Positions 1-11,730 of a stretch of DNA of 64,000 nt are shown here, piece after piece; positions within the stretch are counted from its first letter, which is position 1; every line of letters begins with the position of its first letter. The stretch is taken from positions 36,261,555-36,325,554 of the forward strand of contig OY744613.1 of assembly GCA_963556255.1 (NCBI GenBank), written 5' to 3'. The stretch is from Allolobophora icterica. Its lineage: Eukaryota; Annelida; Clitellata; Crassiclitellata; Lumbricidae. The position numbers and the translations under genes were made by a program. The notes beneath the pieces are model-generated. The model did not search any database. It was not told the DNA's origin and saw nothing but the letters and a program-made list of their open reading frames with translations.

Positions 1-24
1 ACTGGTTCCAGATAAGAGAGACAG

Positions 25-121
<97 letters not shown>

Positions 122-330
122 CAGAGAGACAGAGACAGAGACAGAGACAGAGACAGAGAGAGACAGAGACAGAGACAGACAGACAGACAGAGAGACCGGG
201 CAGAGGCTTTCCCAGGTAATGCCCCCACCACCCCACTCCCCAGCTCCCGGGCGTAGCACAGGGCGGCAAAGCCCATAGCCCGGTCTCTCTGTCTGTCTGT
301 CTGTCTGTCTCGCTCTCTCTCCCCCCAAGG
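1..330. repeat. (GA)n/(GACA)n and (GTCT)n microsatellites in inverted orientation
   Basis: A long GA/GACA tract (about 28-195) is mirrored by a (GTCT)n(CTCT)n tract at 283-325. AGAGACCGGGC at 191-201 is the exact reverse complement of GCCCGGTCTCT at 278-288. The roughly 80-bp GC-rich piece between them can form the loop of a hairpin. It could be a foldback element end or a microsatellite-embedded MITE. Confidence 0.7.
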
Positions 331-627
331 GAAGTTGTACGTTGACAATGATACTGTTTTGTCTTTCAAACGACATTACCTAGTACTAGCTGTAACTCCT
401 GAAAATCACGGTGTGTACGGTTGTTTTCATTTTTACTCTCAAGCACATTAAAGTTTCTAAACTAAATTTACATACCGTGATTTTTCACGGTATGTAATAA
501 CCATAATTCACATTGGTTACGTAAGTTATCGCTGCACTCTTAACATTTATTAAGTAATGTAAAGAAGCATTATAGGCCACAATCCATTATAAATGTAAAG
601 AAGCATTATCACAATTACTAGAGGAGA

Positions 628-992
628 CAATCAATCAATCAACTAAGCATTTATATAGCGCCCCAATTGGGCCTAAAGGAAACTATTCAGAGGCGCTCCC
701 AGCCAATGCCTTCTAGAGACAGAATCTAGAAAGCCCAACCACGGCGAAAGCGAACAGTCGTTAGCGCACAGAAGAAAGCGGTGGACGAGTCTCGAGGAAG
801 AGACCGCAGCTTAGGAGGAAGCCGATTCCAAATTGTATCATATGTCCACCAACGGGGAAAGCGCGCTGCTGAATAGTAGCGGTGCGTGCGAAAGGAGCAG
901 AGATCACCACGGGTGGCAGAGCGAAGAGAGCGGTGACCAGGTGGAACAGAGGCACGAGAAGAGCTCACGTAGATAGGAGGGAGCACGGCCAA
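628..992 (-). mobile_element. CR1/L2-group LINE, 3' end, (CAAT)n-type tail
   Basis: On the minus strand the end of the reverse-transcriptase ORF is readable: LRSATRGDLCSFRTHRYY, then WNRLPPKLRSL, the usual C-terminal signature of these LINEs. It is followed by GGGAGCGCCTCTGAATAG, GGCGCTATATAAAT and a TTGATTGATTG tail at 628-642. It is 5'-truncated, with one or two frame breaks. Confidence 0.8.
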
Positions 993-1271
993 TCAGACGT
1001 TGCCAGACATTGCAGGCAACCCGGTACGCAATGCGTTGCAAGAGTGGTCAAGTCTTGTGATTATTTAAATCTATTAAATATAATTTTATTAGAGTAGTCT
1101 TGTTTAATTATAGCCACAGCAAAACTTTGTTAATTCGAACCTCAAGGGAACATCATTAACAGTTCGATATCCGAGGTTCAAAATAAGCGAGATAGGCCTA
1201 TGCATATCAAGCTCTATACTACTCTACTCGAATTGAAATGTACATGCTTGTCCATAGTGGCTATGATCTCG

Positions 1272-1312
1272 ACCCTCCTCATATTTCAATGAATTTGAAA
1301 TATGAGGAGGGT
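1272..1312. repeat. 17-bp perfect hairpin
   Basis: ACCCTCCTCATATTTCA (1272-1288) is followed after 7 bases by its exact reverse complement (1296-1312). No element ends or coding context were recognised around it. Confidence 0.75.
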
Positions 1313-2170
1313 TCCAGATAAGACGGTCTTCACCACTGCTGCCCGTTTGAATGGGTGCCAACCTGGTAAAGTCCCCGCATATGGACAGTGCTACCGTGCG
1401 TGCTAGCTCAAAATTGACAATGGCGTCCTCCAAGACGCCGCCCGCTCTGAGACGCCAACGTCAATGGAGGTCACCGTCGGAGTGACCTCAGTACTCCCGA
1501 CGGAATACGGAAGAAAAGAACACAAAGAACTATCCTGGTTTATATATTAGACTAATGAGACTAACTCTACAAACTCTTTCATAAACATGTATGTATTCTA
1601 ATGTAATTTAGCTAAAGTATATCTTAGTGTAGGCCTACATACATAGGCTTAAATTTTTTGTGGGGGGGGATACGAGGGGTACCCGTACCCCCACTTTTTG
1701 GACTGGGGTTACCGTACCCCACACTTTTTGAACAATGCCAATCAATATTTTATTATTGTGCATTCCCAGAGATCGCAGTCTACGCCTTGCTTCGTGTATG
1801 TAAGAAATTGGTACCCCCAGTTTTTAGACCAAAGTTACGCTCCTGCCTACATATTTACGATAACCTAGACTGCTGAAGTGAACTGAAACTCTTGGAACTC
1901 TCGAACACAAACATTCTAATGTAAATAGACATCCCCACAAATGTAACCAAGATGGGGAGGGGAGAAATCCAACTCCGCTTACCGAGCATGGGAAAATCGT
2001 ACCACCACTTTCCCAAACGGGGTTTCTTGGTTGGCAGCCTGCCGTCAGCACACCTATATTGGACCCCAAACGTTGACGATTTTGTACTTGTACATATTAT
2101 GTGCTGTGTCTGATATGAAGACGTCGTTAAATAAACATTACAAAATACATTGACACACATACGCAGGAAC

Positions 2171-3785
2171 GAGTGTAGGACATTATCCCCCAGGACATTA
2201 TCCCCCCTGGACATTATCCCCGGACATTATCCCCGGACAGAATCCCCCGGGGTAAGACATTATCCCCCAGGCTAGGAAATAATAACCTATGTTTCACACA
2301 TATATCATGACGCGCGATGACTGTAAACCAGTCTTGTTGTCCTCGAGACCAAGGTCTTGGTCTCTAGTGCACTCGAGTTCGTTTTTAAAAGTCTTGGTCT
2401 TGGTCTTGGTCTTGAGGTTCAAGGTCTTGGTCTTGGTCTTGGTCTTGAGGTTCAAGGTCTTGGTCTTGGTCTTGAGGTTCAAAGTCTTGGTCTTGGTCTC
2501 GCAAGACCAAGACCAAGACCGGTTGTCAATATGAACAGTCATATAACAGAACTCAAGAATTCTGTAGCAAGCCTGCTTGCATCATACGACCAATATCTAT
2601 GGATGGGTACAAGTCTTGTTGGTCAGGAAAACCCATTGGCAGCAGTAACAGTTATTCTGTATCAGACGGTATGATAAACCATGGGAACATTTCCAAATGA
2701 CTCACTATCTGTACATTTACATCCAGTGCTTGAAAAGCTTCTGTGTGTTCCAGCGACTTCAGCACCTGTAGAACGTATTTTTTCACATGGCGGAATTTTT
2801 ATGAGGCCCACCAGGCATGTCTTGGTCAGAAAATTCTGAGCGAATTGGTTTTTATAAAATACAAAAGGCATTTGGAATAATAGTTTGCATGAAGGACTTT
2901 TGAATACAAATTCGGATTTCTCTGCAGTTTGCATTTAAAGTTAATTTGCTTGAATAAAATAAAAGACTCATGTTTTAATTAAAATAGCGAATATTCCGAC
3001 TTGGCAATTTTAGAAGTCTTGACCTGATTGCGATTTTTTGGGTCTTGGTCTTGGTCTTGAGGTTCAAGGTCTTGGTCTTGGTCTTGGTCTCGAGGTTCAA
3101 AGTCTTGGTCTTGGTCTTGGTCTTGAGGTTCAAGGTCTTGGTCTTGGTCTTGCTCTTGAGGTTCAAGTTCTTGGTCTTGGTCTTGAGGTTTAAGGTCTTG
3201 ACAACAAGACTGCTGTAAACAGGACTAAGCCATTGCTAATACCTCAACATCAGTCGGAATATATTTCAATTTGTTTAATAAGAATATATTTACAGTTTGT
3301 TTAATTCTTAAAACGAGTGTAACAGTACAGGACATACGGCAAATAACTATTAAGGTTTATCAATTACATTACAAACTTCCATTCGTTCAGTTAATTCATT
3401 CGTTAACAAGTCTATACCTAAGTGACACAAACAAGGAGTGCAGGAGACGGGCTTGTAGCTGGTTGGCGCTATGCCTGACCCGCTTTTTTGGCAGCTGACC
3501 TCGTGAATCCTGACATTAATATGCATTAAGTTAAGAACTAGGTGACTAACAAGTCTTATTTTTACACCTGAATGACACTAATAAGTCTTTAGTCTATCCC
3601 TTTACAACATTAACACGCTGACACTAGGGCAACAGGGCTATTAAGGTTTATCAATTAAATGTAGAAATAGGCTTATTACACAGAGGGGGGATTTTGTCCG
3701 GGGGGGGGTAATATCCTAGCTAAAATGGGGTTCTGTCCGGGGATAATGTCCGGGCGTAATGTCCGGGGAATAATGTCCGTTTCCC
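2171..3785. mobile_element. Possible Mutator-like DNA transposon with GGACATTATCCCC terminal repeats
   Basis: The 9-bp sequence CGCAGGAAC occurs at 2162-2170 and again at 3786-3794. Exactly 7 bp inside each copy lies GGACATTATCCCC (2178) or its inverted form GGGGAATAATGTCC (ending 3778). More copies of the same motif follow inward on both sides (2190-2275 and 3680-3764). Inverted subterminal repeats plus a 9-bp target duplication and G-starting ends suggest a MULE, but no transposase is visible. A hAT element (2329-3212) is inserted inside. Confidence 0.6.
2329..3212. mobile_element. hAT transposon copy 1 with TCTTGG subterminal arrays
   Basis: Terminal inverted repeats CAGTCTTGTTGTC and GACAACAAGACTG are flanked by the 8-bp duplication CTGTAAAC (2321-2328, 3213-3220). 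Both subterminal zones are arrays of GGTCTTGGTCTT and TTGAGGTTCAA units. Between them (about 2700-2880, plus strand) a transposase remnant reads SAPVERIFSHGGIFMRP, the hAT C-terminal dimerisation motif. The upstream catalytic part is missing, so this copy is not autonomous. Confidence 0.93.
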
Positions 3786-3858
3786 CGCAGGAACACGGGA
3801 CACACAAGACGTACATAGTAGAATTATCGTTTTCGTAGAAATAGCCTGTAGGTTTCAC

Positions 3859-4494
3859 CAGTGGCGGCGATCTTGTCTGAGAGGTGTGGGGACAAAGTCG
3901 GCCTTGGTCTGGTTCATGGCCATCTTTTTGGAATTTATCCCCCCCAAATTTTTTTACCAGACATTCTACGAAAAGTTCATATTTTTTTCGACGACCTTAC
4001 CTCTTTTACCAGTATTTTTACCAATTTATCAAGAAAAACTTATCTTTTTCTTACCATTCCACGAAAACTTCTTACCTTCTTCGTCAATTCATCTCCCCAA
4101 AAAAGTTGATGACTTTTTTTTAGCCATTCACCTCTTTTCCAACTTCTTAAGAGTCTCCCCCACATTTTCATTACCTTTTTCTCAACGTCTTCCCCATACA
4201 TTCTTGTACTTTTTTTATTCTTCTCCCCAAACCAATTCTAAGACTTTTCACTTTTCTATTTTTCTTAGGAATTTCTTCTTACTTTCTCAAAATTTTCGGG
4301 GGTCATTTCTCCTGAAAATTTCTATTTTTTTCCCTCATTTGGTCAAAAAAGCCTGTCAAACCATCACACACAATTACATTTCCTCGCCTTTTTTGGTCTT
4401 TCTTCAAAATTTGGGGGTCACATGTATGGCGTGACCCCCACTCCTAAAGGTGGGGGGTCCTGTCCCCCGCGACCCCCCTAGATCGCCGCCCATG
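3859..4494. mobile_element. hAT-type MITE, ends CAGTGGCGGCGATC
   Basis: Inverted ends CAGTGGCGGCGATC (3859) and GATCGCCGCCCATG (to 4494) are flanked by the 8-bp duplication GGTTTCAC (3851-3858, 4495-4502). The interior is pyrimidine-rich and open in one frame over 182 codons, but without any recognisable domain. I take that frame as compositional. Confidence 0.88.
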
Positions 4495-4563
4495 GGTTTC
4501 ACGTTGGATTTACGTTGTGGATCTATTAAGTAAGAAGTGTTTCGATTCTGTTAATTGGATCTA

Positions 4564-5360
4564 CACGGTGAGTCATAAAAAAACGTGTCCCTGCATATTT
4601 TGCTATAACTTCCTCAGATATAAGTTTATGTCAAAGAAATTTTAAGTAAAGGTAGAGGAGTTATTAGAGAGCATTCAGAAACTTAAAGTTTAAGTTCAAA
4701 TTGACATCCTTGGGCATCCACGCATGCGCAAAGACGCACACACCGCTGCTTGACGGACTTCAATGATGCGCTGATTCAATTCGTCACATTCCTCTAAAAT
4801 TCGATGACGCAACTCGTTGACATCATGTATTCGATATCTGTACACCTTTCTTGCACGAATCTCCATATTTTATACTCTACCGGATTTAAATCAGGTATGT
4901 TAAGTGGCCACAAAGTAGGCGGAATGAAATCAGGTGTTTCAGTTTGCAGTACGGTAACTCAAAAGTCTCAATGTCAACCGTTCTGGCCGTTAGCGGACGT
5001 CCTCTACCTGGTCGACGATAAAAAAGATCCAGTTTTATCGATCTTTGATAGAACATTAAATCTACCATGAATTAGCCCTTATCTGAAAATTCCTTTAAAA
5101 AAGTTTCGCACCGTCATTTTTTTTTATTCTTTTGGGTTATGAAATGTTTAGGCCTATCTTCCTCGGTAAACACCATTTTTCCGAGGGTTGTCGTGACATA
5201 ATTATAGTTTAGGCGGGTTCAGCTTTTTATAAAAAATAATTTATGCAGCATTTAGCTGGACTATCAAGCTTCATTATTATGAAGTTTAATTAAAATTGAT
5301 GGTTATATGCATGAATGATTTTAAGTTATGTAGGGACACGTTTTTTAATGACTCACCGTG
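4564..5360 (-). mobile_element. mariner-family transposon, internally deleted
   Basis: Inverted ends of about 34 bp (CACGGTGAGTCAT... ...ATGACTCACCGTG) are flanked by TA. On the minus strand the C-terminal part of a mariner transposase is readable: TPDFIPPTLWP then PDLNPVEYKIW, the segment containing the third catalytic Asp. Stops and the lack of the N-terminal half show a dead, deleted copy. It sits inside a duplicated GGATCTATTAAG unit that is present on both flanks (about 4500-4560 and 5375-5440). Confidence 0.9.
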
Positions 5361-5757
5361 TATATTGTGGATATACGTTGAGGATCTATTAAGCAGAAAG
5401 TGTTTAATCGATTCTGTTACTGTGGATTTACGTTTGTTGAATTGTTGAATAAGTAGTGTTTAAAAGAATCTTCGTCTGTGTTGCGTCGATTCTCTGCAGG
5501 AGCTCAGTCGATTAAGTCCCCCGCATACCGCCCCTGTAACTCCTAACCGGGCCTGCTCGGTATTAAAGTGAATGAGAAGGAAAGGACCGGCCGTTACAGG
5601 GGAAAGATAGACTCGGAAAGAGTGGGTACCAGAAGGCGAGAGAACCAAGTAGTAGTAGTAGAAGGAAGAAAATTCACGGAATACGCCCTCGCGACGCCCC
5701 GCCGCCAGTTTCCTCCTTCCGCCGCAGCTTTTGACGCAGACCCGCGCCACTGGTAGG

Positions 5758-7358
5758 CAGTCTTGTTGTCCTCGAGACCAAGGTCTTGGTCTCGAGTGCA
5801 CTCGAGTTCGTTTTTAAAAGTCTTGGTCTTGGTCTTGAGACCAAAGGTCTTGGTCTTGAGGTTCAAGGTCTTGGTCTTGGTCTTGAGGTTCAAAGTCTTG
5901 GTCTTGGTCTTGGTCTCGCAAGACCAAGACCAAGACCGGCTGTTAATATGAACAGTCATTTAACAGAACTCAAGAATTCTGTATCAAGCCTGCTTGCATC
6001 ATACGACCAATGTCTATGGATGGATACAAGTCATGTTGGTCAGGAAAACCCATTGGCAGCAGCAACAGTTATTCTGTATCAGATAAACCATGGGAAAATT
6101 TCAAAAGGACTCACTATCTGTACATTTACATCCAGTGCTTGAAAAGCTACTCTTTGTGTGTCAGCGACTTCAGCACCTGTAGAACGTATTTTTTCACATG
6201 GCAGAATTTTTATGAGGCCCCTTGGTCAGGAAATTCTGAGCGAATTGGTTTTTATAAAATACAAAAGGCATTTGGTATAAGAGTTTGCATGAAGGACTTT
6301 TGAATACAAATTCAGATTTCTCTGCAGTTTGCACTTAAAGTTAATTTGCTTGAATAAAATAAAAAAAAATCATGTTTTCATTAAAATAACGAATATTCCG
6401 ACTTGACAATTTTTAGAAGTCGTGACTAGGGAATGTAATCCCGGACCATTCTGTCAATCCCGGGACTACGGGATTAGAAATTAATCAATACTGTTACGCG
6501 GTTGTGTATTAAAGAGGTTGGTTTTAAGAACGTTGTGGCGATGTGTTATAAACATGTAACCTTAAAATAACGAAAAGTTTAAGCGTTCGTTAGGAGTTAT
6601 TTACGATAAAATTAATCGCAAGAAGCGTGATGTCAATAGTAGAATCTCCGAATACTGATGACTCAGAGCATAGGCAGAGGCACTTGACAGCAGTAGGACT
6701 CGGTTGATACTTGATCAAGGTTTCGCCACTGACATGCCACTAACAGGTTGGCGCGCTTGTTTGGTCCTCGGAGGATAATTAATTTGGGGTTGGGTGTTTC
6801 TGAGTGGAAAGAGCTTGATAGTTGATAGCGATCCCACGGCCGGGAATGAGGTCTGAGAACGACAGATGACCAGCACAGCACCGCTGCGGGAGGAGTGCAC
6901 AGCAGCCTGCAGCACCTTGATAATTATCAAAGCAGCCAGAGTCAGTCTTTAGTCTGTACTAGGGCTGGTACCCGTGGTTGCTGCTTATCTGCGGTAATTA
7001 GCGTCCGTTGTCCAAGCCTCAAGGAAGAATTATACAGGGCATCAAGTAATTTTAATCCAAAAATCCGAATTTTTTGTAATCCCGAAAATACGGGATTCCA
7101 CGTTTGTGAATCCCGGGATTACGGGATTTAAAAATGGTCCGGGATCCCGGGATTCGGGATCCCGGGATTACATTCCCTAGTCGTGACCTGATTTCGATTT
7201 TTTGGGTCTTGGTCTTGGCCTTGGTCTTGAGGTTCAAGGTCTTGGTCTTGGTCTCGAGGTTCAAAGTCTTGGTCTTGGTCTCGAGGTTCAAGGTCTTGGT
7301 CTTGAGGTTCAAGGTCTTGGTCTTGGTCTTGAGGTTTAAGGTCTTGACAACAAGACTG
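5758..7358. mobile_element. hAT transposon copy 2 (same family as 2329-3212), interrupted
   Basis: It has the same CAGTCTTGTTGTC ends as the copy at 2329, flanked by the 8-bp duplication CTGGTAGG (5750-5757, 7359-7366). The hAT dimerisation region at about 6160-6290 reads SAPVERIFSHGRIFMRP then ILSELVFIKYKRHL, closer to an intact domain than in copy 1. A second hAT-type element (6427-7179) is inserted in it. Without this insert the copy would be about 840 bp, near the 884 bp of copy 1. Confidence 0.94.
6427..7179. mobile_element. hAT-type element nested in hAT copy 2, ATCCCGGGATTACGGG repeats
   Basis: Perfect 18-bp inverted ends TAGGGAATGTAATCCCGG are flanked by the 8-bp duplication GTCGTGAC (6419-6426, 7180-7187). 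Subterminal zones repeat the ATCCCGGGAT and TACGGGATT words on both sides (6430-6475 and 7080-7165). No transposase was recognised in the 753 bp. Confidence 0.92.
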
Positions 7359-8089
7359 CTGGTAGGAGGAAAGAAGACCAAGCCTAGCAATTCATCTATT
7401 ATCCACATATTTAAAAAAAATAAATCTTAATCTTTTCATCATTATGATTATTACAACAGTCCCAAACACGATTTTCAATGCAAAAAGCACTTAATTATTT
7501 AGGTAAGTCTTGACTATTATTTATTTTAAAAGCTGTCATGTGTTATGAGTTCATTGTATACAAAAACGTCACTTTGCTCCTCCCTACAAAAATGTTGTGT
7601 TGCCCCCTACAAAAATGTTGCCCCCCAAAAAGCTTCCTGCGGACGCCCATGGGCTCATTTTATGATGTGCGCTCTAGCCAGTGTAGCAAGCCGAACCATA
7701 GGCCCTTTTTCGGTTTTGTAACATTCTATCAAGAACATCTTAAAACAATTGGCGCTTTAAAAAAGGACGCAATTGGCGCTGATGTCGGTAGTGTACACTT
7801 TCACCCAAAAGCGCTCGTCTCCGTCACATGCATCATCCACATAGGCTGCAGTGAGTCAGCAAAACACATGTGCAGACCTAGCAAGGTCAGTTTTTGGAAC
7901 ACTCTTGCAGAGGCAATAAAGGTGAGTCGGTGACAGATCCAGGGCTGCTTGCACGGGGGAAGGTGGAATACCAGAGGAGCAACACTTCTACGGCATACCA
8001 TGCATGGTGCTGGACTTAGAAGCGGCAGGATAATGACGATATAACCAAGAGGGGCGCGGGGGAGCCTATAGCTATAGCTCACACCTATA

Positions 8090-8554
8090 GGGGTCGTCCA
8101 TAAAGGACGTCCGCAAAATATGACCTACTTTGGACCCCTCCCTCCCCCTTGTACCCATTTGTCCGCATTGGACCTTACCCTCCCACCCTCCCCCTATGCG
8201 GACGTCCGCATGGCTAAGCCAATTTTTAATGTCATCATTCTTTTTACAATTATTCCACAGTTCCTGTGCACATCTAAGTGACAGTTCGGGTTTCATATAT
8301 AGCAGGATGTGCAGTAATAAAAGCCTCTTTAAGGTTGCAGTTAAGGTTATACCATGCATGAGGGTTTAGGCAATCACTTTACTGACATTTTCGTCTTTCG
8401 GGGAAGGTTGAAACAAGGTGGTGTTTAAAAAACTATCAAATTTAAAAGTTTAGATGCAGACGTCCGCAATGGTCATAACCCCCTCCCTCCCTTGTCCGCA
8501 TTTCGATGACCCCTCCCTCCCCCCTCATTGCGGACGTCCTTTATGGCTGACCCC
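8090..8554. mobile_element. MITE with GGGGTCGTCCATAAAGGACG ends
   Basis: The left end GGGGTCGTCCATAAAGGACG and the right end, inverted, GGGGTCAGCCATAAAGGACG, continue into GTCCGCAA and then pyrimidine-rich CCCTCCCTCCCCC tracts on both sides. I see no convincing target duplication, so the superfamily stays open. Confidence 0.75.
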
Positions 8555-9964
8555 TTAGACCTAATTAGTTAGAGAGGGTAAGGTCCAAGGCCTAACAACA
8601 GTTCTCTGAAGGACGAGTTTACTTTGTTCTCAGCATTTGCATAAACTACTTTAAACTTCAATCTTCTTACTTACTTATACTATGTCATTAGCGGCTCCTT
8701 GGTAATGGTGTATTTCTGATTGGGTTTGTTGAACCTCAGACGCCCAAGATTGACGGTATTAGAATCCTACCTTTCAAAGGTGTGGCATCACTCAAACCTT
8801 ACCTAATTATACTAACCTATAAACTAGTTCCTTCAAGTTAGGGTGGGACCTTCCAGATTTATTCCGGAATGCAACATCTGGAATTCATCTATTATCTGGG
8901 AAGTGTTTTGTCGAGAGAACTCATCTCTCGAAGCAGCTTGTCTTTGAACACCAGCGCTGTCTAGAAGACAGAGGAGACAGTAAATCTTAATCTTAATCAG
9001 TATATCTCATCCTATTTCAATCCCCTAACTTCTTAGGCACCTCAGTGTCTAAACACTTATCTGGTACCTTACATACCAATATGAACACTGTGATAGCTGC
9101 ATCAGAAACCTGAAAATTCACATCTCAGTCAAAAACAAGACGTTCTGGTAAAAATGTCACTTTTCTTTCACCATGTTTTGAAGATTTATAGGAAAATGTT
9201 AGAAATGGCATGTTATAAAACTTCATGCTTGGATGATTTGACATGGAATTTAAATTAATTTTTTTTTATTAAACTAAGAACATAAAAGCTTATTAACAGT
9301 TATCTCATTTCAATGCAGTTCAGATAACATGCCAAACGGAATTACATCATATTTATAACTGTGCTACGAAGTTGGAATAGTTAATTTGCAAGAAACACAC
9401 TCAGAAGCCAAGAAGGCATAAAAAGGGTCAAAACAAGTTGTTTTTACATATTTATATTCCCTTCTGTGTTGGCTATCAAATTGCATGCAGTGGGTCATAG
9501 TTATGATAACGACCTTCATATACAGTTTTGCTCTCCAAGGAATTTCATTATGATGCTTCAACAAAAACTTAACAAAACATGGCCTCAATTAAACTATGTG
9601 CTTTGATTATTATGCAAAAGACAAAGTCATGTAAATAATCATCGTAAATCGTCGTAATGGAGGTTCACTTATTGCAGCCACAGAGGCATGTAAGTGTGCT
9701 CCAATTTACTATGGTTATATACATTAAAACCCTTAGTAGTTTCAAAAGAGACCTACATCTTTTAAAAGTTCTAACATTTTTATTATTTATAGAAACATGC
9801 AGTTTCCCACAATTGTTCAGCAATTCCAACCAATTCATTGCACTATCAAACAATTTTTTATTTTTCAATTTTGTAAGGGTTTTCTCAGGTATTTCTTTAT
9901 TATTAACGAGCATTAATATTATAATGTTACACAGATTATGCCTACATGTATATATAATTTTGTG

Positions 9965-9965
<1 letters not shown>

Positions 9966-10038
<73 letters not shown>
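9966..10038. repeat. (TA)n microsatellite
   Basis: An uninterrupted TA run of about 73 bp. Confidence 0.97.
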
Positions 10039-10039
<1 letters not shown>

Positions 10040-10041
<2 letters not shown>

Positions 10042-11090
10042 TTGCATACTGGTATTAATTATTGCAGGTTATTTGTCTTATACAAGTGAAGCCAAGATCA
10101 TTCTAAACAGTCATTCCAAGCAACCTGTCTGGAACTTAGAGCACCATACGTCACCAGTCATGTTACACCTAAAATAAAAAAATCTGTAAGTTAGAAGTCA
10201 TTGTTCAATATAAAATTGACTACAATAAGTTTCAAATATATCAGAGGAATTCAACTTTTCAAGACAGATTTATTTTATTGGTGTAAGCTGTTCTGTGATT
10301 GCAAATTCAAGTCTGCCGATGTAACGACTTCAGGCATTGGATCTTAAGCCTGTTACTTAAAAAAAATTTGAACCTCATTCTCATCCAGGTCATGGCTCTA
10401 GAGATTAGGAATTATTGGCACTCAGTTCTTTAAATAAAATGTTATTTAATTATAAAATGTCAGACAATATCATATAATTTAACATCACTTGTACATATCC
10501 AAATATAGCATTACAATCCTTTAGATACACACACGTACTAGTCCATAATGTAAAGCTTAGAAAAAGACTGTCATGTATTAGGGCCAAAGGCTTAGCAGTG
10601 CTGGTGATGCAATGTTGCTACAAGCAGGCTAAACCATCTCTGTTTTCAGCCACACAAACCATGTCCGTTAACAAACAGAAATGGTCCATCAGATGGACCA
10701 TGTTTTCAAGCTCATCTAGCAATGTGTAGCACTGTAGTGTCTATCGGAACACAATTACCCTGAATTTCTCAACTGTTCATCCCTTCTTCTGTCTGTATAC
10801 CTAAATCATAATCGTAAACTCCAAATTTCTAAAGTGCTACTCTAAAGAGGCACACAGCACCAGCTTATTCACGAGCACTGCGTCTTATCAGAGGTTAGAG
10901 AGACCAGAGTGAGGAGGCAGAGTGGCTGCTAATGAAGGTTTTGTTGAAAGACTGGAAGGCTTCGAAGACATTCGTATATTTGTTTAATGTATATACCGAA
11001 TGACAAACAGGGATGAGAATGATAACTATTGCTGGTGATAAACGAAGATGGTTGATGGGTGGGGAGCACATACACTCCTTGGCAGCCTGC
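10040..11090. other. No gene or element recognised
   Basis: AT-rich, apparently single-copy sequence. On the minus strand TTACAG precedes 10183 and opens four codons and a stop, the only weak candidate for the terminal SNX27 exon. Confidence 0.4.
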
Positions 11091-11381
11091 TAGGTGCCTA
11101 ACACTGATAGCTCTGCCGGCATAGAGTCAGCGGTACTAATGTCATCAAGCCTGAACGTTGATAAAGTCGTTTCGACTGGGGCAACCGTTCTCACAGCAAT
11201 AGATTGGGCAACTGTCGGTAAAGTTATTAAAGGCTGGCTGTCGTACCATTATTTTGAAACAGTAGAGAACGTGTTTCGTAGTTTTGCTGTGGAATGGCCA
11301 TTTTGGGTGAAATTTTTACTACCATTAATGACGCCGAAAGCTCCAACCGTTCTGAATAGATTGTCGTTTGATGATCTAGAC

Positions 11382-11730
11382 CAGTGGTTCATAAACTTTT
11401 TAAAGCTAGGGACCGGCATCATCTTTATGTTGTTTTTCGCGGACCACTAATGGCAAGAGCGGGATCGCAACCTGGAGATACTTACATAAAGTATGGCAGA
11501 TTCATGAATTTTGCTGTTAAAGTTGCTAAACCAAACTAAATCGCTTTTTACAAATTACGTATCAAGATGTGATGAACAGTTTCACATTATTTCTGGAGTA
11601 TTTTTCTTATTTCATTGATGTTTTTTCCAAAAGTTGAAAATTGTGAATTTTTAAGGACTGCTTCACGGACTGGTGATGAGAGCTCCGCGGACCGGCGCCG
11701 GTCCGCGGACCACCACTTTAAGAACCACTG
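11382..11730. mobile_element. hAT-type MITE, CAGTGGTTC ends
   Basis: Ends CAGTGGTTCATAAAC and, inverted, CAGTGGTTCTTAAAG, flanked by the 8-bp duplication ATCTAGAC (11374-11381, 11731-11738). The right half holds the short palindrome GCGGACCGGCGCCGGTCCGC. Confidence 0.93.

Noticed and set aside
2289..2674. LVLVLVLRFKVLVLVL-type frames
   Set aside because: Translations of the TCTTGG subterminal array of a hAT element, seen again at 5763 and 7134.
3886..4434. 182-codon plus-strand frame
   Set aside because: Lies inside a hAT-type MITE, is pyrimidine-driven (F/S/L-rich), and has no domain.
10107..10183. Terminal SNX27 exon after TTACAG (IFLF, stop)
   Set aside because: Only four codons, no conservation to support it; kept as a remark, not a feature.
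11094..11450. 118-codon plus-strand frame
   Set aside because: Its end overlaps the hAT MITE at 11382 and no similarity is recognised.
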